Shown: positions 22,079-32,108, counted from the first letter of the stretch. The stretch is DNA of 36,045 nt from [Streptosporangium] indianense (GCF_021474405.1 NZ_JAKEIO010000077.1:1-36045), one strand, 5' to 3'. The notes: generated from the letters alone by a model not told the origin. Numbers and translations: made by a program.

Positions 22079-24019
22079 GTGGGGAGCGTTCCGAACCAAG
22101 GTCAGCCGGTTGATCCGGCCACGCACATGATCGTGTGCGGTGACGACGGGCTGGCGCACCGGCTGGCCGCCGAACTCCGCGGTGTCTACGCCGAGCAGGT
22201 CACGCTCGTCGTTCCGCCCTCCGGGAGGCGGGTGCGCCAGCCCGTCGTCGGACGGGCCCGGGCCGCCTCGGCCGCGCTGCTCGACCGGGTCGTGAACGCG
22301 GCCTCCGGCCGGACCGGCCCGAGCGCCGAACCGGCAGCGAACGAGCAGCCGGTGGAGGCTCCGGAGATCACCGAGGCGGTGCTCGCCGAGGTGGGCGCCG
22401 ACCGGGCGGCGGCGCTGGCGCTCGTCTTCGACGACGACGAGACCAACATCCGCGCCGCGCTCACCGCCCGCCGCCTCAACCCCCGCATCCGCCTCGTACT
22501 CCGCCTCTACAACCGGCGGTTGGGGCAGCACATCGAGGAACTGCTGGACCAGACCGCCGCCGTCGCCTCCGGGGACGGCCGGACGGCGGCCCTCGACGCG
22601 TCGACGACGGTGCTGTCCGACGCCGACACGGCCGCCCCCGCGCTCGCCGCCACCGCTCTCGTCGGCACCAGCAAGGTCGTCCAGACGGAAGGGCTCGTGC
22701 TGCGGGCGGTGGAGCGGCAGCCGCCGCGGCCGGGCGAGGTGGCCGACCCGGGGCTGTGCACCCTGGCGCTGCTGTCGGCGACGAGCAACGACCCCGCGGG
22801 CGCGGACGGTTCCGAGGGCAGCGGGGAGCACGGGCCGCACCTGCTGCCGGACGAGGCGGCGGTGGCGGCGGCGACCGGGCGCGGAACCGTCGTCCTGGAG
22901 CAGGTGTCGTACACGGGGCCGTCCCTGCCCGCCGGCCGGGGCGGGGTGCCGCCGTTCGCCTCGCTGTTCTCGCGGCGGCTGCGGTGGTCGCTGGCCGGGC
23001 TGGTGGGCTGTGTGCTGGCGCTTGCCGTGGGGCTGATGGTCGTGGCCGACGAGCATCCGCTGTACGCGACGTACATCACGCTGCTCGACCTGTTCGGCAT
23101 CAACGATCCCGCCCTCCACCAGTCGACCTCCCGGCAGGTGCTGCAACTGCTGTCCGGCCTGGTGGGATTGCTGCTGCTGCCGGTGCTGCTGGCGGCGGTG
23201 CTCGAAGCGCTCGGCACGTTCCGCAGCGCGTCCGCGCTGCGCAAGCCGCCGCGGGGGCTCGGCGGGCACGTGGTGCTGCTCGGGCTCGGCAAGATCGGGA
23301 CGCGGGTTCTGACGCGGCTGCGGGAGCTGAACATCCCGGTGGTGTGCGTGGAGTCCGATCCGGACGCGCGGGGTCTGGCCACGGCGCGGCGCCTGCGGGT
23401 GCCGGTGGTGCTCGGGGACGTCACGCAGGAGGGCGTGCTGGAGGCCGCGAAGATCCACCGTGCGCACGCGCTGCTGGCACTGACCAGCGCGGACACGACG
23501 AACCTGGAGGCGTCGCTGTACGCGCGGTCGGTACGGCCCGACCTGCGGGTCGTGCTGCGGCTGTACGACGACGACTTCGCGACGGCCGTGTACCGGACGC
23601 TGCGGGCCGCGCATCCGCGCGCCCTGACCCGGAGCCGGAGCGTGTCGCACCTGGCCGCGCCCGCCTTCGCCGGGGCGATGATGGGCCGGCAGATCCTGGG
23701 GGCGATCCCGGTGGAGCGGCGGGTGCTGCTGTTCGCGGAGGTGGACGTGGCCGGACACCCCCAGCTGGAGGGGCGGACGGTCGCGGAGGCGTTCCGGGCC
23801 GGGGCCTGGCGGGTGCTGGCGCTCAACACGGCGCCCTCCACAGGCCGGCGGGCTGACCGGGAGGGCGTCGAGGAGGACGGCGCGGCGACATCGGGGCTGG
23901 TGTGGGATCTGCCTCCTTCGTATGTACTGGGAGCCGGGGACCGGGTGGTGCTGGCGGCGACCCGGCGGGGCCTCGCGGAGCTGCTGGGACGCAGACGGCG
24001 GGAGCGGACGGGGGCGTGA
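22079..24019 (+). CDS. TrkA-N/RCK two-domain ion-channel-like protein
   Basis: A 646-residue protein. The N-terminal Rossmann-like RCK domain (MIVCGDDGLAHRLAAELRG, about 17-160) is followed by two membrane helices (about 301-323 and 357-380) and a second RCK domain (HVVLLGLGKIGTRVL, from about 396). The DNA between the helices encodes no GYG potassium filter. The order resembles CASTOR/POLLUX-like channels and the actinobacterial 'NAD-binding' channel regulators. It probably controls ion flux in response to nucleotide or redox state. The GTG at 22079 is accepted on frame and conservation of the short N-terminus as I recall it; ATG 22127 is the alternative. It is divergent from the permease pair. 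Confidence 0.82.
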   Translation: MGSVPNQGQPVDPATHMIVCGDDGLAHRLAAELRGVYAEQVTLVVPPSGRRVRQPVVGRARAASAALLDRVVNAASGRTGPSAEPAANEQPVEAPEITEAVLAEVGADRAAALALVFDDDETNIRAALTARRLNPRIRLVLRLYNRRLGQHIEELLDQTAAVASGDGRTAALDASTTVLSDADTAAPALAATALVGTSKVVQTEGLVLRAVERQPPRPGEVADPGLCTLALLSATSNDPAGADGSEGSGEHGPHLLPDEAAVAAATGRGTVVLEQVSYTGPSLPAGRGGVPPFASLFSRRLRWSLAGLVGCVLALAVGLMVVADEHPLYATYITLLDLFGINDPALHQSTSRQVLQLLSGLVGLLLLPVLLAAVLEALGTFRSASALRKPPRGLGGHVVLLGLGKIGTRVLTRLRELNIPVVCVESDPDARGLATARRLRVPVVLGDVTQEGVLEAAKIHRAHALLALTSADTTNLEASLYARSVRPDLRVVLRLYDDDFATAVYRTLRAAHPRALTRSRSVSHLAAPAFAGAMMGRQILGAIPVERRVLLFAEVDVAGHPQLEGRTVAEAFRAGAWRVLALNTAPSTGRRADREGVEEDGAATSGLVWDLPPSYVLGAGDRVVLAATRRGLAELLGRRRRERTGA

Positions 24020-24038
24020 CGAGGCGCCGGGCGACCCG

Positions 24039-24083
24039 AGGGGCGCGGAGAACCGCGCGATCAGCCACGCCCCACCCGCAGCC
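24039..24083. repeat. Diverged copy of the intergenic repeat, reverse orientation
   Basis: AGGGGCGCGGAGAACCGCGC followed by GATCAGCCACG matches the reverse complement of the repeat at 24-156 with several substitutions. It occupies most of the 87-base gap between the convergent channel-like and peptidase genes, where such repeats often act as stem-loop spacers. Confidence 0.6.
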
Positions 24084-24106
24084 GCCGAACCAAACCACCC
24101 CCCGGG

Positions 24107-25975
24107 CTACTGGGCGGCCGACACCCCCTTCACGTACCGCTCGGCGAACTCCAGCTCCAGCCGCACCTGCTTGATCCGTTCGTCCACCACCAGCGACCCG
24201 TGCCCGGCGTCGTAGCGGTACACCTCGTGCACCGCGCCCCGCGCCTCCAGGCGCTTGACGTAGTTCTCGATCTGGCGGATCGGGCAGCGCGGGTCGTTGA
24301 CCCCGGCCGAGATGTAGACCGGCGCCTTGACCCGGTCGACATAGGTGATCGGGGACGAGGCCTCGAAGCGCTCGGGCACCTCCTCAGGCGTGCCGCCGAG
24401 GAGCGTGCGGTCCATGGCCTTCAGCGCCTCCATCTCGTCGTGGTACGCCGTGACGTAGTCGGCGACGGGGACCGCCGCGATGCCGAGGGTCCATGCGTCG
24501 GGCTGGACGCCGAGGCCGAGGAGGGTGAGGTAGCCGCCCCAGGAGCCGCCGGTGAGGATCAGGCGCTCGGGGTCGGCGACGCCGGAGTCGACGGCCCATT
24601 GACGGACCGCGGCGATGTCCTCCAGCTCGATGAGGCCCACGCGGTGCTTCAGGGCGTCCGTCCAGGCGCGGCCGTAGCCCGTGGAGCCGCGGTAGTTGAC
24701 ACGGATCACCGCGTAGCCGTGGTCGACCCAGGCCGCGGGGCCCGCCGCGAACGAGTCGCTGTCGTGCCAGGTGGGACCGCCGTGAATGTCGAAGACCGTC
24801 GGCAGCGGGCCGGTGGTGCCCTCGGGCCTCTGGAGGAGGGCGTGGATGCGGCCTCCGGGGCCCTCCACCCACACGTCCTCCACCGGCACCGAACCGGGCG
24901 ACTTCATCCCGGGCGGGTCGAGCACCACACCGCCCGTCGTGGAGCGGACCGCCGACGGCCGGGCCGACGACGACCACAGGTACTCCACGCTGCCGTCGGG
25001 CCGGGCCGTCGCACCGGAGACCGTGCCGGGCGGGGTCGGGATCTCCGTCAGGGCGCGGCCGGACAGGTCGTAGCGGAACAGCTCGCTGCGGGCCTCGAAG
25101 CTGTGCACGATGAGCAGGCCGCTGCCGTCCGGGTACCACTCGGCGCTGACGTCGCCCGGCAGCTCCAGCGCCAGGTCCGCCTCCTCGCCGGTGGCCACGT
25201 CCCACACCAGGGGCTCCCAGCGGCCGCGGCGCTGGTGCCCGATGAGCAGGCGGGTGTCGCCGTCGACGGGGGCGAAGCCGAGGACCTCCAGGCCCAGCTC
25301 GCGGGTGCCGCCCTCGGTGTCGTCGAGGTCGGCGACCGCCGTGCCGTCGGGGCGCAGGACGCGCAGCGCCGAGTGCATCGCGTCGCCGTGCTCGGTGTGC
25401 TCGATGGCGATGAGCGTGCCGTCGTGGGAGAGGTCGCCGACCCCGGCGGACTCGCGGTGCCGGTAGATCTCCACCGGGTCCTCGCCGGTGCGGACGAGGT
25501 GGATGGTCGTGCCGTCCTCGTCGGTGGAGCGGCCGACGACCGCCGTACGCCCGTCGCGGCCGAGGGCGAGGCCGGCCGGGTAGGAGGCGTCCAGGCCCGC
25601 GGCGGCCGGTTCGTCCGCGCCGCCCTCGAAGGGCTGGCGGCGCCACACGCCGAACTCGTCGCCGTCCTTGTCGTCGAACCACCAGATCCACGCGCCGTCC
25701 GGGGACAGCACGCCGTCCGTCGTGCCGTTCGGCCGGTCCGTCACCTGGCGCTGCCCGCCCGTCGACCGGTCCCAGGCGTACAGCTCGTACGTCCCGGTCG
25801 CGTTCGAGACGAACAGGGAGCGGTCCGGCGCGTCCTCCGCCCAGTCGGGCAGGGAGACCCGCGGCGCCCGAAAGCGCTTCTCCCAGTCCGGCATCCGCTC
25901 CTGGCGTCCTGCCGGTACCTCTTGCTCGTGCTGGTCCCGCCGCTCCCGCGCGTCGGACCCGTTGCTCTCAGTCAT
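24107..25975 (-). CDS. S9 family prolyl oligopeptidase-type peptidase
   Basis: A 622-residue serine peptidase without signal peptide. The N-terminal ~370 residues form a WD40/TolB-like beta-propeller (repeats such as LSPDGAWIWWFDDKDG), the C-terminal ~250 an alpha/beta-hydrolase. The catalytic triad is Ser478 (TGGSWGGY), Asp561 (GVNDPRCP) and His592 (DAGHGS). It would cleave short peptides, or acylamino/prolyl bonds, in the cytoplasm. The ATG at 25975 is preceded by CAGTAT ending six bases upstream and no ribosome site, so translation may be leaderless; Met28 (MPDWEKRF) is a weaker alternative. It converges on the channel-like gene and diverges from a methyltransferase pseudogene. Confidence 0.9.
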   Translation of the reverse strand: MTESNGSDARERRDQHEQEVPAGRQERMPDWEKRFRAPRVSLPDWAEDAPDRSLFVSNATGTYELYAWDRSTGGQRQVTDRPNGTTDGVLSPDGAWIWWFDDKDGDEFGVWRRQPFEGGADEPAAAGLDASYPAGLALGRDGRTAVVGRSTDEDGTTIHLVRTGEDPVEIYRHRESAGVGDLSHDGTLIAIEHTEHGDAMHSALRVLRPDGTAVADLDDTEGGTRELGLEVLGFAPVDGDTRLLIGHQRRGRWEPLVWDVATGEEADLALELPGDVSAEWYPDGSGLLIVHSFEARSELFRYDLSGRALTEIPTPPGTVSGATARPDGSVEYLWSSSARPSAVRSTTGGVVLDPPGMKSPGSVPVEDVWVEGPGGRIHALLQRPEGTTGPLPTVFDIHGGPTWHDSDSFAAGPAAWVDHGYAVIRVNYRGSTGYGRAWTDALKHRVGLIELEDIAAVRQWAVDSGVADPERLILTGGSWGGYLTLLGLGVQPDAWTLGIAAVPVADYVTAYHDEMEALKAMDRTLLGGTPEEVPERFEASSPITYVDRVKAPVYISAGVNDPRCPIRQIENYVKRLEARGAVHEVYRYDAGHGSLVVDERIKQVRLELEFAERYVKGVSAAQ

Positions 25976-26026
25976 GGCCCCATACTGCCCGCCCGGGCCG
26001 ACAATGCGCTCGCGAGGTCCCCAGCC

Positions 26027-26035
26027 TGTGGATAA
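26027..26035. promoter_or_regulatory. Single DnaA-box match (TTATCCACA on the minus strand)
   Basis: TGTGGATAA is the reverse complement of the consensus TTATCCACA. It stands alone between the peptidase gene and the pseudogene, so it is not an origin. A regulatory DnaA site or chance are both possible. Confidence 0.35.
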
Positions 26036-26079
26036 CCTCCACCGGTTCCCCTTCTCCGAGCAGGTCAGGAGTACCGGCC

Positions 26080-26474
26080 TTGTACGCCCCCACCCCGGCC
26101 GACTGGAACGAGGCCAACCGCGCCCACTGGGACGAGCGTGTCCCGCTGCACATCGCCGGCGACTTCTACGACCTGGACGCCTTCCGGGCCGGTCAGGACC
26201 CGCTGCGCGACTTCGAGCTCGCCGAGGTGGGCGAGGTCGGCAACCGCTCTCTGCTGCATCTGCAGTGCCGCCGCGGTCCCGGAGCCGTCGTACGACCTGC
26301 GAGGTCGTCTCGGGGCTCGCGGCGGCCGGGCTGCGGATCGAGTTCCTGCACGAGCACGACGTGTCGCTGTTCCGGCGGTTCGGGACCTTCGAGCGGCGGG
26401 ACGGCTACTTCCGCTTCCCCTCGGGCCGGCCGCGCATTCCGCTCATGTACTCGATCCGGGCACGCAAGGACTGA
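26080..26474 (+). pseudogene. SAM-dependent methyltransferase remnant with internal deletion
   Basis: The TTG at 26080 with AGGAG upstream opens a typical actinobacterial class I methyltransferase N-terminus (DWNEANRAHWDERVPLHIAG ... LLHLQC) that stays recognisable to 26268. The usual C-terminal end resumes in another frame at 26301 (EVVSGLAAAGLRIEFLHEHD ... IRARKD) and stops at 26472-26474. The complete protein is normally about 270 residues; the SAM motif I tail, post-I and catalytic regions, roughly 150 residues, are missing. About 30 bases of unmatched sequence lie at the junction. A deletion of about 450 bases plus frame loss is inferred, so the gene should be dead. Confidence 0.8.
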
Positions 26475-26589
26475 TCACTCGGTCCGCGCGCGCAGGGACT
26501 GATCGCGGGGTGCCGCGAGGCCGTCCGGAACCCGCCGAAGGTCCCGCCGCGTTGCCCACCCCGCGGGCCGGGGTCGCCCGACAGCCCCG

Positions 26590-26595
26590 TACCGT
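26590..26595 (+). promoter_or_regulatory. -10 box of a probably leaderless SURF1 transcript
   Basis: TACCGT (TANNNT) ends six bases before the GTG at 26602, the spacing seen for leaderless Streptomyces genes. The same hexamer is found at 32475-32480 before the PhzF-like gene. Confidence 0.45.
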
Positions 26596-26601
26596 GGGGG
26601 T

Positions 26602-27396
26602 GTGTACCGGTTTCTGCTGACGCCCCGATGGTGGGGGATCAACGTCTTCGTGCTGTTGTCCATCCCCTTCTGCATCTTCATGGGGTCCTGGCAGCTGGGC
26701 CGGTTCGAGGACCGTGTGCAGGACCACCGCACCGCGACCGAGCAGGTCTCCGAGTCCCGGAACGAGGCGCCCCGGCCGCTGAAGGACATGCTGCCGGTGG
26801 ACAAGGCGACGTCCGGGAAGCCGGTCACCGCGAGCGGACGGTACGGCAAACAGCTGCTGGTGCCCGGGCGGGAGCTCGACGGCAAGCAGGGCTTCTACGT
26901 GCTGACGCTGCTGCGGACCGACTCGGGTGAGGCGCTGCCGGTCGTGCGGGGCTGGCTGCCCGGGACCGCCGACGCGGCGAAGGCCCCCGCCCCGCCGGCC
27001 GGCGAGGTCACCGTCACCGGGGCGCTGCAGGCGTCCGAGACGCCGGGCGACAACGGCGTCAGCGCGCAGGGCGGCCTGCCGGCCGGGCAGACCTCCGCGA
27101 TCAGCGCGGCGGCCCTGGTGAACCTGGTGCCGTACGACGTGTACGACGCGTGGATCACCCTGACGAAGGCCGACTCGGGCATGACGGCGGTGCCGGCGAC
27201 CGCGCCGCCGGACTCGGGGCTGGACCTGAAGGCGTTCCAGAACCTGGGCTACACCGCCGAGTGGTTCGCCTTCGTGGGGTTCGTGATCTTCATGTGGTTC
27301 CGGCTGCTGCGGCGCGAGGTGGAGTACGCGCGCGACGCCGAGCTGGGGCTGGTCGCCGACGAGGAGCCCGTGACGGTGGACGCCGCCGTGAAGTGA
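26602..27396 (+). CDS. SURF1 family cytochrome oxidase assembly protein
   Basis: A 264-residue SURF1/Shy1 protein: an N-terminal membrane helix (about 11-29, WWGINVFVLLSIPFCIFMGS), a periplasmic domain with WQLGRFEDR right after the helix and VVRGWLP near residue 115, and a C-terminal helix (about 222-240) ending in RREVEYARD. Members help insert haem into the aa3-type cytochrome c oxidase. The GTG at 26602 matches the MYRFLLTPRWW family start. It converges with the sigma-factor-partner gene; a hairpin at 27456-27478 separates them. Confidence 0.92.
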   Translation: MYRFLLTPRWWGINVFVLLSIPFCIFMGSWQLGRFEDRVQDHRTATEQVSESRNEAPRPLKDMLPVDKATSGKPVTASGRYGKQLLVPGRELDGKQGFYVLTLLRTDSGEALPVVRGWLPGTADAAKAPAPPAGEVTVTGALQASETPGDNGVSAQGGLPAGQTSAISAAALVNLVPYDVYDAWITLTKADSGMTAVPATAPPDSGLDLKAFQNLGYTAEWFAFVGFVIFMWFRLLRREVEYARDAELGLVADEEPVTVDAAVK

Positions 27397-27455
27397 GCGG
27401 CGTCTTCGCCGTCATGCGGGAGCGGCGTCTTCGCCCGGCCCGTACGGCCGGGGGG

Positions 27456-27478
27456 CCGCAGCCCCTCCCGGGCTGCGG
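27456..27478. terminator. Hairpin between convergent SURF1 and sigma-partner genes
   Basis: CCGCAGCCC (27456-27464), CTCCC loop, GGGCTGCGG (27470-27478), a perfect nine-base stem in the 102-base convergent gap. Two copies of AGCGGCGTCTTCGCC (27396-27410 and 27421-27435) precede it. Confidence 0.7.
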
Positions 27479-27498
27479 AAGGGCCGGCCCAGCCCTGC

Positions 27499-28656
27499 CT
27501 ACGCGCCCGCCAGCACGCCCGTCCAGTACACCGTCCCCGCGCAGGCGTTGGACACCGTGACCGAGGTCCCGGCCGAGCCGGCGCCCGGGGTGTACGTCAC
27601 CGCCACGCTGCCGTCGACCGTGCCGTCCTCACGGACCAGCTGGGGGGCCGCTCCCGTGTCACCGCCGGTGGAGGTGCCGGCCGTGGTCGTCGGGTCCTCC
27701 GACGGGGTCGGTTCCGGGCTCGGGTCGGGGCCGCCGACGCTGCCGCCGGGGGTGGGGCAGGTCTCGGAGGGCACCCAGGCGAACTTCACGTCGTAGCCGA
27801 TGCCCGGCTGGAGCACCAGCTGGGCCGACTCCAGCGACGGGTCGGGCAGCAGGCCGGCCGCCGCGTCGCCCGCGGTGTGCCGGGCCGAGCCGACCTTGGC
27901 GGCGTCGGCCGCGCCCTGCGGCAGCGCGCTGACCGAGCCGGGGCCGGTGACCGTGCAGGCCGCGCCGGAGACGTTGACGACGCGGAAGGAGCCGGAGACC
28001 GCGCCCGTGGAGTCGGGGGCGTTGCTGCTTCCGGAGGCGGGGCCGAGCTGGGCGGCGGTGCACGCCGGGATGCCGGCGGCGACGGTGGAGGAGGGACCGG
28101 CACCCTGGGACGCGCCGGTGGAGGCGCCGGATCCCTTGCCCTTGTCCTTCTCCTTCTTCTCGCCCTTCTCCTTGCCCTCGGCCTTGCCGGAGGAGCCGCC
28201 GGCGGTGCTCTCGCCGCCGTCCGGGCCCTTGCCCTGGCTCGCACCGCCCTGGGTCTCGGAGGTGTGGCCGGCGACGGCCGGGTTGGCCTCGGAACCGGTG
28301 GCGTTGGAGACGTGCACGAGGGCGGGGACGGCCGTGCCGATGAAGAGCGCGGCGGCCGCCATGCCGACGACGGCCTGCCGCTTGCGGGTCCGCCGCTGCG
28401 GCACCGCCTTGCGCAGGTAGTCGAGGGTGCCGTCGCGCGGTTCCACGTCCTGCACCGCCTGGTGCAGCATCGAGCGCAGGTCCAGCTCGTCCGAGTCGAA
28501 CCCGTGGGGGCTCTGGTCGTCGGGGCCGTGGTTCACAGTTCCGTTCCCAGCGTGCGATTGCTTCGGATCTTGCCCGTGCAGCCTTGTCGGCTCGTGCCAC
28601 TCGAAGGGCTCGTGCCGGTCGCGCCCGTCACGGCGCGCCCCGTCTCCGTCACTCAT
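27499..28656 (-). CDS. Membrane-anchored partner of the adjacent sigma factor (putative anti-sigma)
   Basis: A 385-residue protein with a charged cytoplasmic N-terminus (1-94), including LDLRSMLHQAVQDVEP and a basic stretch RRTRKRQ, one membrane helix (about 95-116) and a large extracytoplasmic part. The latter has a Ser/Gly/Lys/Glu low-complexity segment (about 130-185) and a Cys-containing globular domain with a Pro/Thr-rich insert. The ATG overlaps the sigma-factor stop (ATGA). This order and topology are those of ECF sigma/anti-sigma pairs, but no zinc-binding HxxxCxxC motif of ZAS proteins is seen. The anti-sigma role is inferred from position. Confidence 0.78.
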   Translation of the reverse strand: MSDGDGARRDGRDRHEPFEWHEPTRLHGQDPKQSHAGNGTVNHGPDDQSPHGFDSDELDLRSMLHQAVQDVEPRDGTLDYLRKAVPQRRTRKRQAVVGMAAAALFIGTAVPALVHVSNATGSEANPAVAGHTSETQGGASQGKGPDGGESTAGGSSGKAEGKEKGEKKEKDKGKGSGASTGASQGAGPSSTVAAGIPACTAAQLGPASGSSNAPDSTGAVSGSFRVVNVSGAACTVTGPGSVSALPQGAADAAKVGSARHTAGDAAAGLLPDPSLESAQLVLQPGIGYDVKFAWVPSETCPTPGGSVGGPDPSPEPTPSEDPTTTAGTSTGGDTGAAPQLVREDGTVDGSVAVTYTPGAGSAGTSVTVSNACAGTVYWTGVLAGA

Positions 28657-29327
28657 GCCGGCGCCTCCATGGCCAGCCGGAGGGCCGCGATGCCGCGCGA
28701 GCCGTAGGCCTTGACCGAGCCGAGGGATATGCCGAGCGTCTCGGCGACCTGCGCCTCGGTCATGTCCGCGAAGTAGCGCAGCACCAGCACCTCGCGCTGG
28801 CGGCGCTGCAGCCCCTTCATCGCCTTGATGAGGGAGTCGCGCTCCAGCTGGTCGTAGGCACCTTCCTCGGCGCTGGCCATGTCGGGCATGGGCTTCGACA
28901 GCAGCTTCAGGCCGAGTATGCGGCGGCGCAGCGCGGAGCGCGAGAGGTTGACGACGGTCTGGCGCAGGTAGGCCAGGGTCTTCTCGGGGTCGCGGACCCG
29001 CTTGCGGGCGGAGTGGACACGGATGAAGGCCTCCTGGACGACGTCCTCGCAGGAGGCGGTGTCGTCGAGGAGGAGGGCGGCGAGACCCAGCAGCGAGCGG
29101 TAGTGCGCGCGGTAGGTCTCGGTGAGGTGGTCGACGGAGGTGCCGGCCGCGACGCCGTCCTCCGCGCCGTCACGCTGGTTGGGTATGCGGGCCGGCCGCG
29201 CTGCGGGCACGGGCGCGATCACCGGCATGCCACCGGGCGTACCGGCCATGCGGGGTCGGAGAGCCGCCGGGCGGGGCGGTCGAAGGACCGTGCCGCGAGC
29301 CGCACTGAAGTCGAGTACCTCTGCCAC
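28653..29327 (-). CDS. ECF-type RNA polymerase sigma factor (SigE-family-like)
   Basis: A 224-residue sigma factor with region 2 at about 68-135 (YRSLLGLAALLLDDTASCEDVVQEAFIRVH, shown here as the SCEDVVQEAFIRV core) and region 4 at about 165-220 (QREVLVLRYFADMTEAQVAE then LGISLGSVK helix-turn-helix). An unusual ~60-residue Pro/Ala/Arg-rich N-terminal extension precedes region 2. The GTG at 29327 is used; a start nearer region 2 is possible. It is coupled by ATGA to the membrane-anchored gene, so it probably responds to an envelope signal. A GGAAC-16-CGTT ECF-like promoter 160-180 bases upstream (29484-29508) suggests autoregulation. Confidence 0.9.
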   Translation of the reverse strand: MAEVLDFSAARGTVLRPPRPAALRPRMAGTPGGMPVIAPVPAARPARIPNQRDGAEDGVAAGTSVDHLTETYRAHYRSLLGLAALLLDDTASCEDVVQEAFIRVHSARKRVRDPEKTLAYLRQTVVNLSRSALRRRILGLKLLSKPMPDMASAEEGAYDQLERDSLIKAMKGLQRRQREVLVLRYFADMTEAQVAETLGISLGSVKAYGSRGIAALRLAMEAPA

Positions 29328-29386
29328 GCCTGTTGGACACGCTGACCCCCGTGAGGGTTGTACGTGCCGGGCATCACTTTCACGCC

Positions 29387-29406
29387 GACCGTCGCCGCCG
29401 ACGGTC
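29387..29406. promoter_or_regulatory. Perfect hairpin in the sigma-factor leader
   Basis: GACCGTC-6-GACGGTC lies 60 bases upstream of the sigma-factor GTG and downstream of the proposed ECF promoter, so it would be in the mRNA leader. It could be an operator or an RNA stem affecting translation. Confidence 0.4.
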
Positions 29407-29483
29407 TACCCGCGTCAGGCAGCACAGTCCATGGTGCTTCCATTGCCCTCATGCGTCCCGCTCTTCCCTTATATCCAAATGTG

Positions 29484-29508
29484 AACGGACGTCCCCACGC
29501 CCGGTTCC
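29484..29508 (-). promoter_or_regulatory. Candidate ECF-sigma promoter (autoregulatory)
   Basis: On the minus strand GGAAC (29508-29504), a 16-base spacer and CGTT (29487-29484) match the common ECF consensus. The predicted leader is about 150 bases. A repeated CGTCCCCACGCC pair (29490-29501, 29512-29523) overlaps and flanks it. Otherwise the gap 29328-29748 shows no gene. Confidence 0.4.
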
Positions 29509-29720
29509 AGGCGTCCCCACGCCTGTAAGCGCTCCCACGGCCGAAGGGCGACCGCAAAGACGCTCCCCGCCCTTCGCGCGGTTGCGGAGAGCGGGGAGGT
29601 AAATCCTCTGATGCCGAAGCGCCACGGACAAGTGGTCCGGATCATCGACCGGCTCACATGTCGTCACAGATCCTACAAACCGCCTCTGACATCGGCGGCC
29701 CGTACGGCCCGGGTGCGGGG

Positions 29721-29735
29721 CCCCGTACGACGGGG
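29721..29735 (-). terminator. Short hairpin after asd
   Basis: CCCCGT-ACG-ACGGGG starts 14 bases past the asd stop on the minus strand. The six-base stem is GC-rich but short; nearby GGCCCGTACGGCC could extend the structure. Confidence 0.4.
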
Positions 29736-29748
29736 CGGTCAGGGCGGC

Positions 29749-30833
29749 TCAGGAGAGCTCGGCCGCGACCACCTCGGCGATCTGGGCGGTGTTGAGCGCG
29801 GAGCCCTTGCGCAGGTTGTCCCCGCACACGAACAGCTCCAGCGCCGTGGGGTCGTCCAGCGCCCGCCGGACCCGTCCGACCCAGGTCGGGTCGGTGCCCA
29901 CCACGTCGGCGGGGGTCGGGAACTCCCCCGCGGCCGGGTCGTCGAACAGGACGACGCCGGGCGCCGTGGCGAGGATCTCGCGCGCCTTGTCGACGGTGAC
30001 CTCGCCCTCGAAGCGGGCGTGCACGGTCAGGGAGTGCGTGGTGATCACCGGCACCCGGACGCAGGTGACGGCCACGGGCAGGCCGGGCAGCCCGAGGATC
30101 TTGCGGGCCTCGTCCCGTACCTTCAGCTCCTCCGACGACCAGCCGTCCTCGCACGCCGTACCGGTCCACGGCACGACGTTCAGGGCGACCGGCTCCGGGA
30201 ACGGCCCGGTGTCGTCGCCGAGGGCCCGGCGTACGTCACCGGGGTGGGTGCCCAGCTCCGTGCCCGCGACCAGGGACAGCTGCCGGCGCAGGGTCGTCAC
30301 ACCGGCCCGCCCGGCGCCGCTGACGGCCTGGTACGAGGAGGCGACCAGCTCGCGCAGCCCGAACTCGGCGTGCAGCGCGCCCAGGGCCACGATCATGGAG
30401 AGCGTCGTGCAGCTGGGGTTGGCGATGATCCCGCGCGGGCGCATCCGTACGGCGTGCGGGTTGACCTCGGGCACCACGAGCGGCACGTCGGGGTCCATCC
30501 GGAACACGCCGGAGTTGTCGACGACCACGGCGCCCTTGGCGACGGCGACGGGCGCCCACCGCTCGGCGACCTCGTCGGGGACGTCGAACATGGCGACGGC
30601 CACGCCGTCGAAGGCCTCCTCGGTGAGCGCGAGAACCTCGGTCTCCTCGCCGCGCACGGTCAGTTTGCGGCCGGCCGAGCGTGCGGAGGCGATCAGACGG
30701 ATCTCGCCCCAGACGTCGGCCCGCTGGGACAGGATCCGGAGCATGACCGTGCCGACGGCTCCGGTCGCACCCACCACGGCAAGCGTCGGACGCCCGGACC
30801 GTCCGGTCCGGGCGCCCTGTCGGAGGTCGGCCA

Positions 30834-30834
<1 letters not shown>
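29749..30834 (-). CDS. asd: Aspartate-semialdehyde dehydrogenase
   Basis: A 361-residue enzyme reducing aspartyl-4-phosphate to aspartate-4-semialdehyde with NADPH, the second step of the lysine/threonine/methionine/diaminopimelate pathway. VVGATGAVG (about 20-28) binds the cofactor, Cys142 in NPSCTTLSM is the acyl-enzyme nucleophile, and RVPVITTHS carries the conserved Arg and His. The N-terminus is about 15 residues longer than usual (MADLRQGARTGRSGRP). The ATG at 30834 overlaps the lysC stop by one base (TGATG), so aspartokinase and this enzyme are co-translated, the classic actinobacterial lysC-asd order. Confidence 0.95.
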
Positions 30835-32108
<1,274 letters not shown>

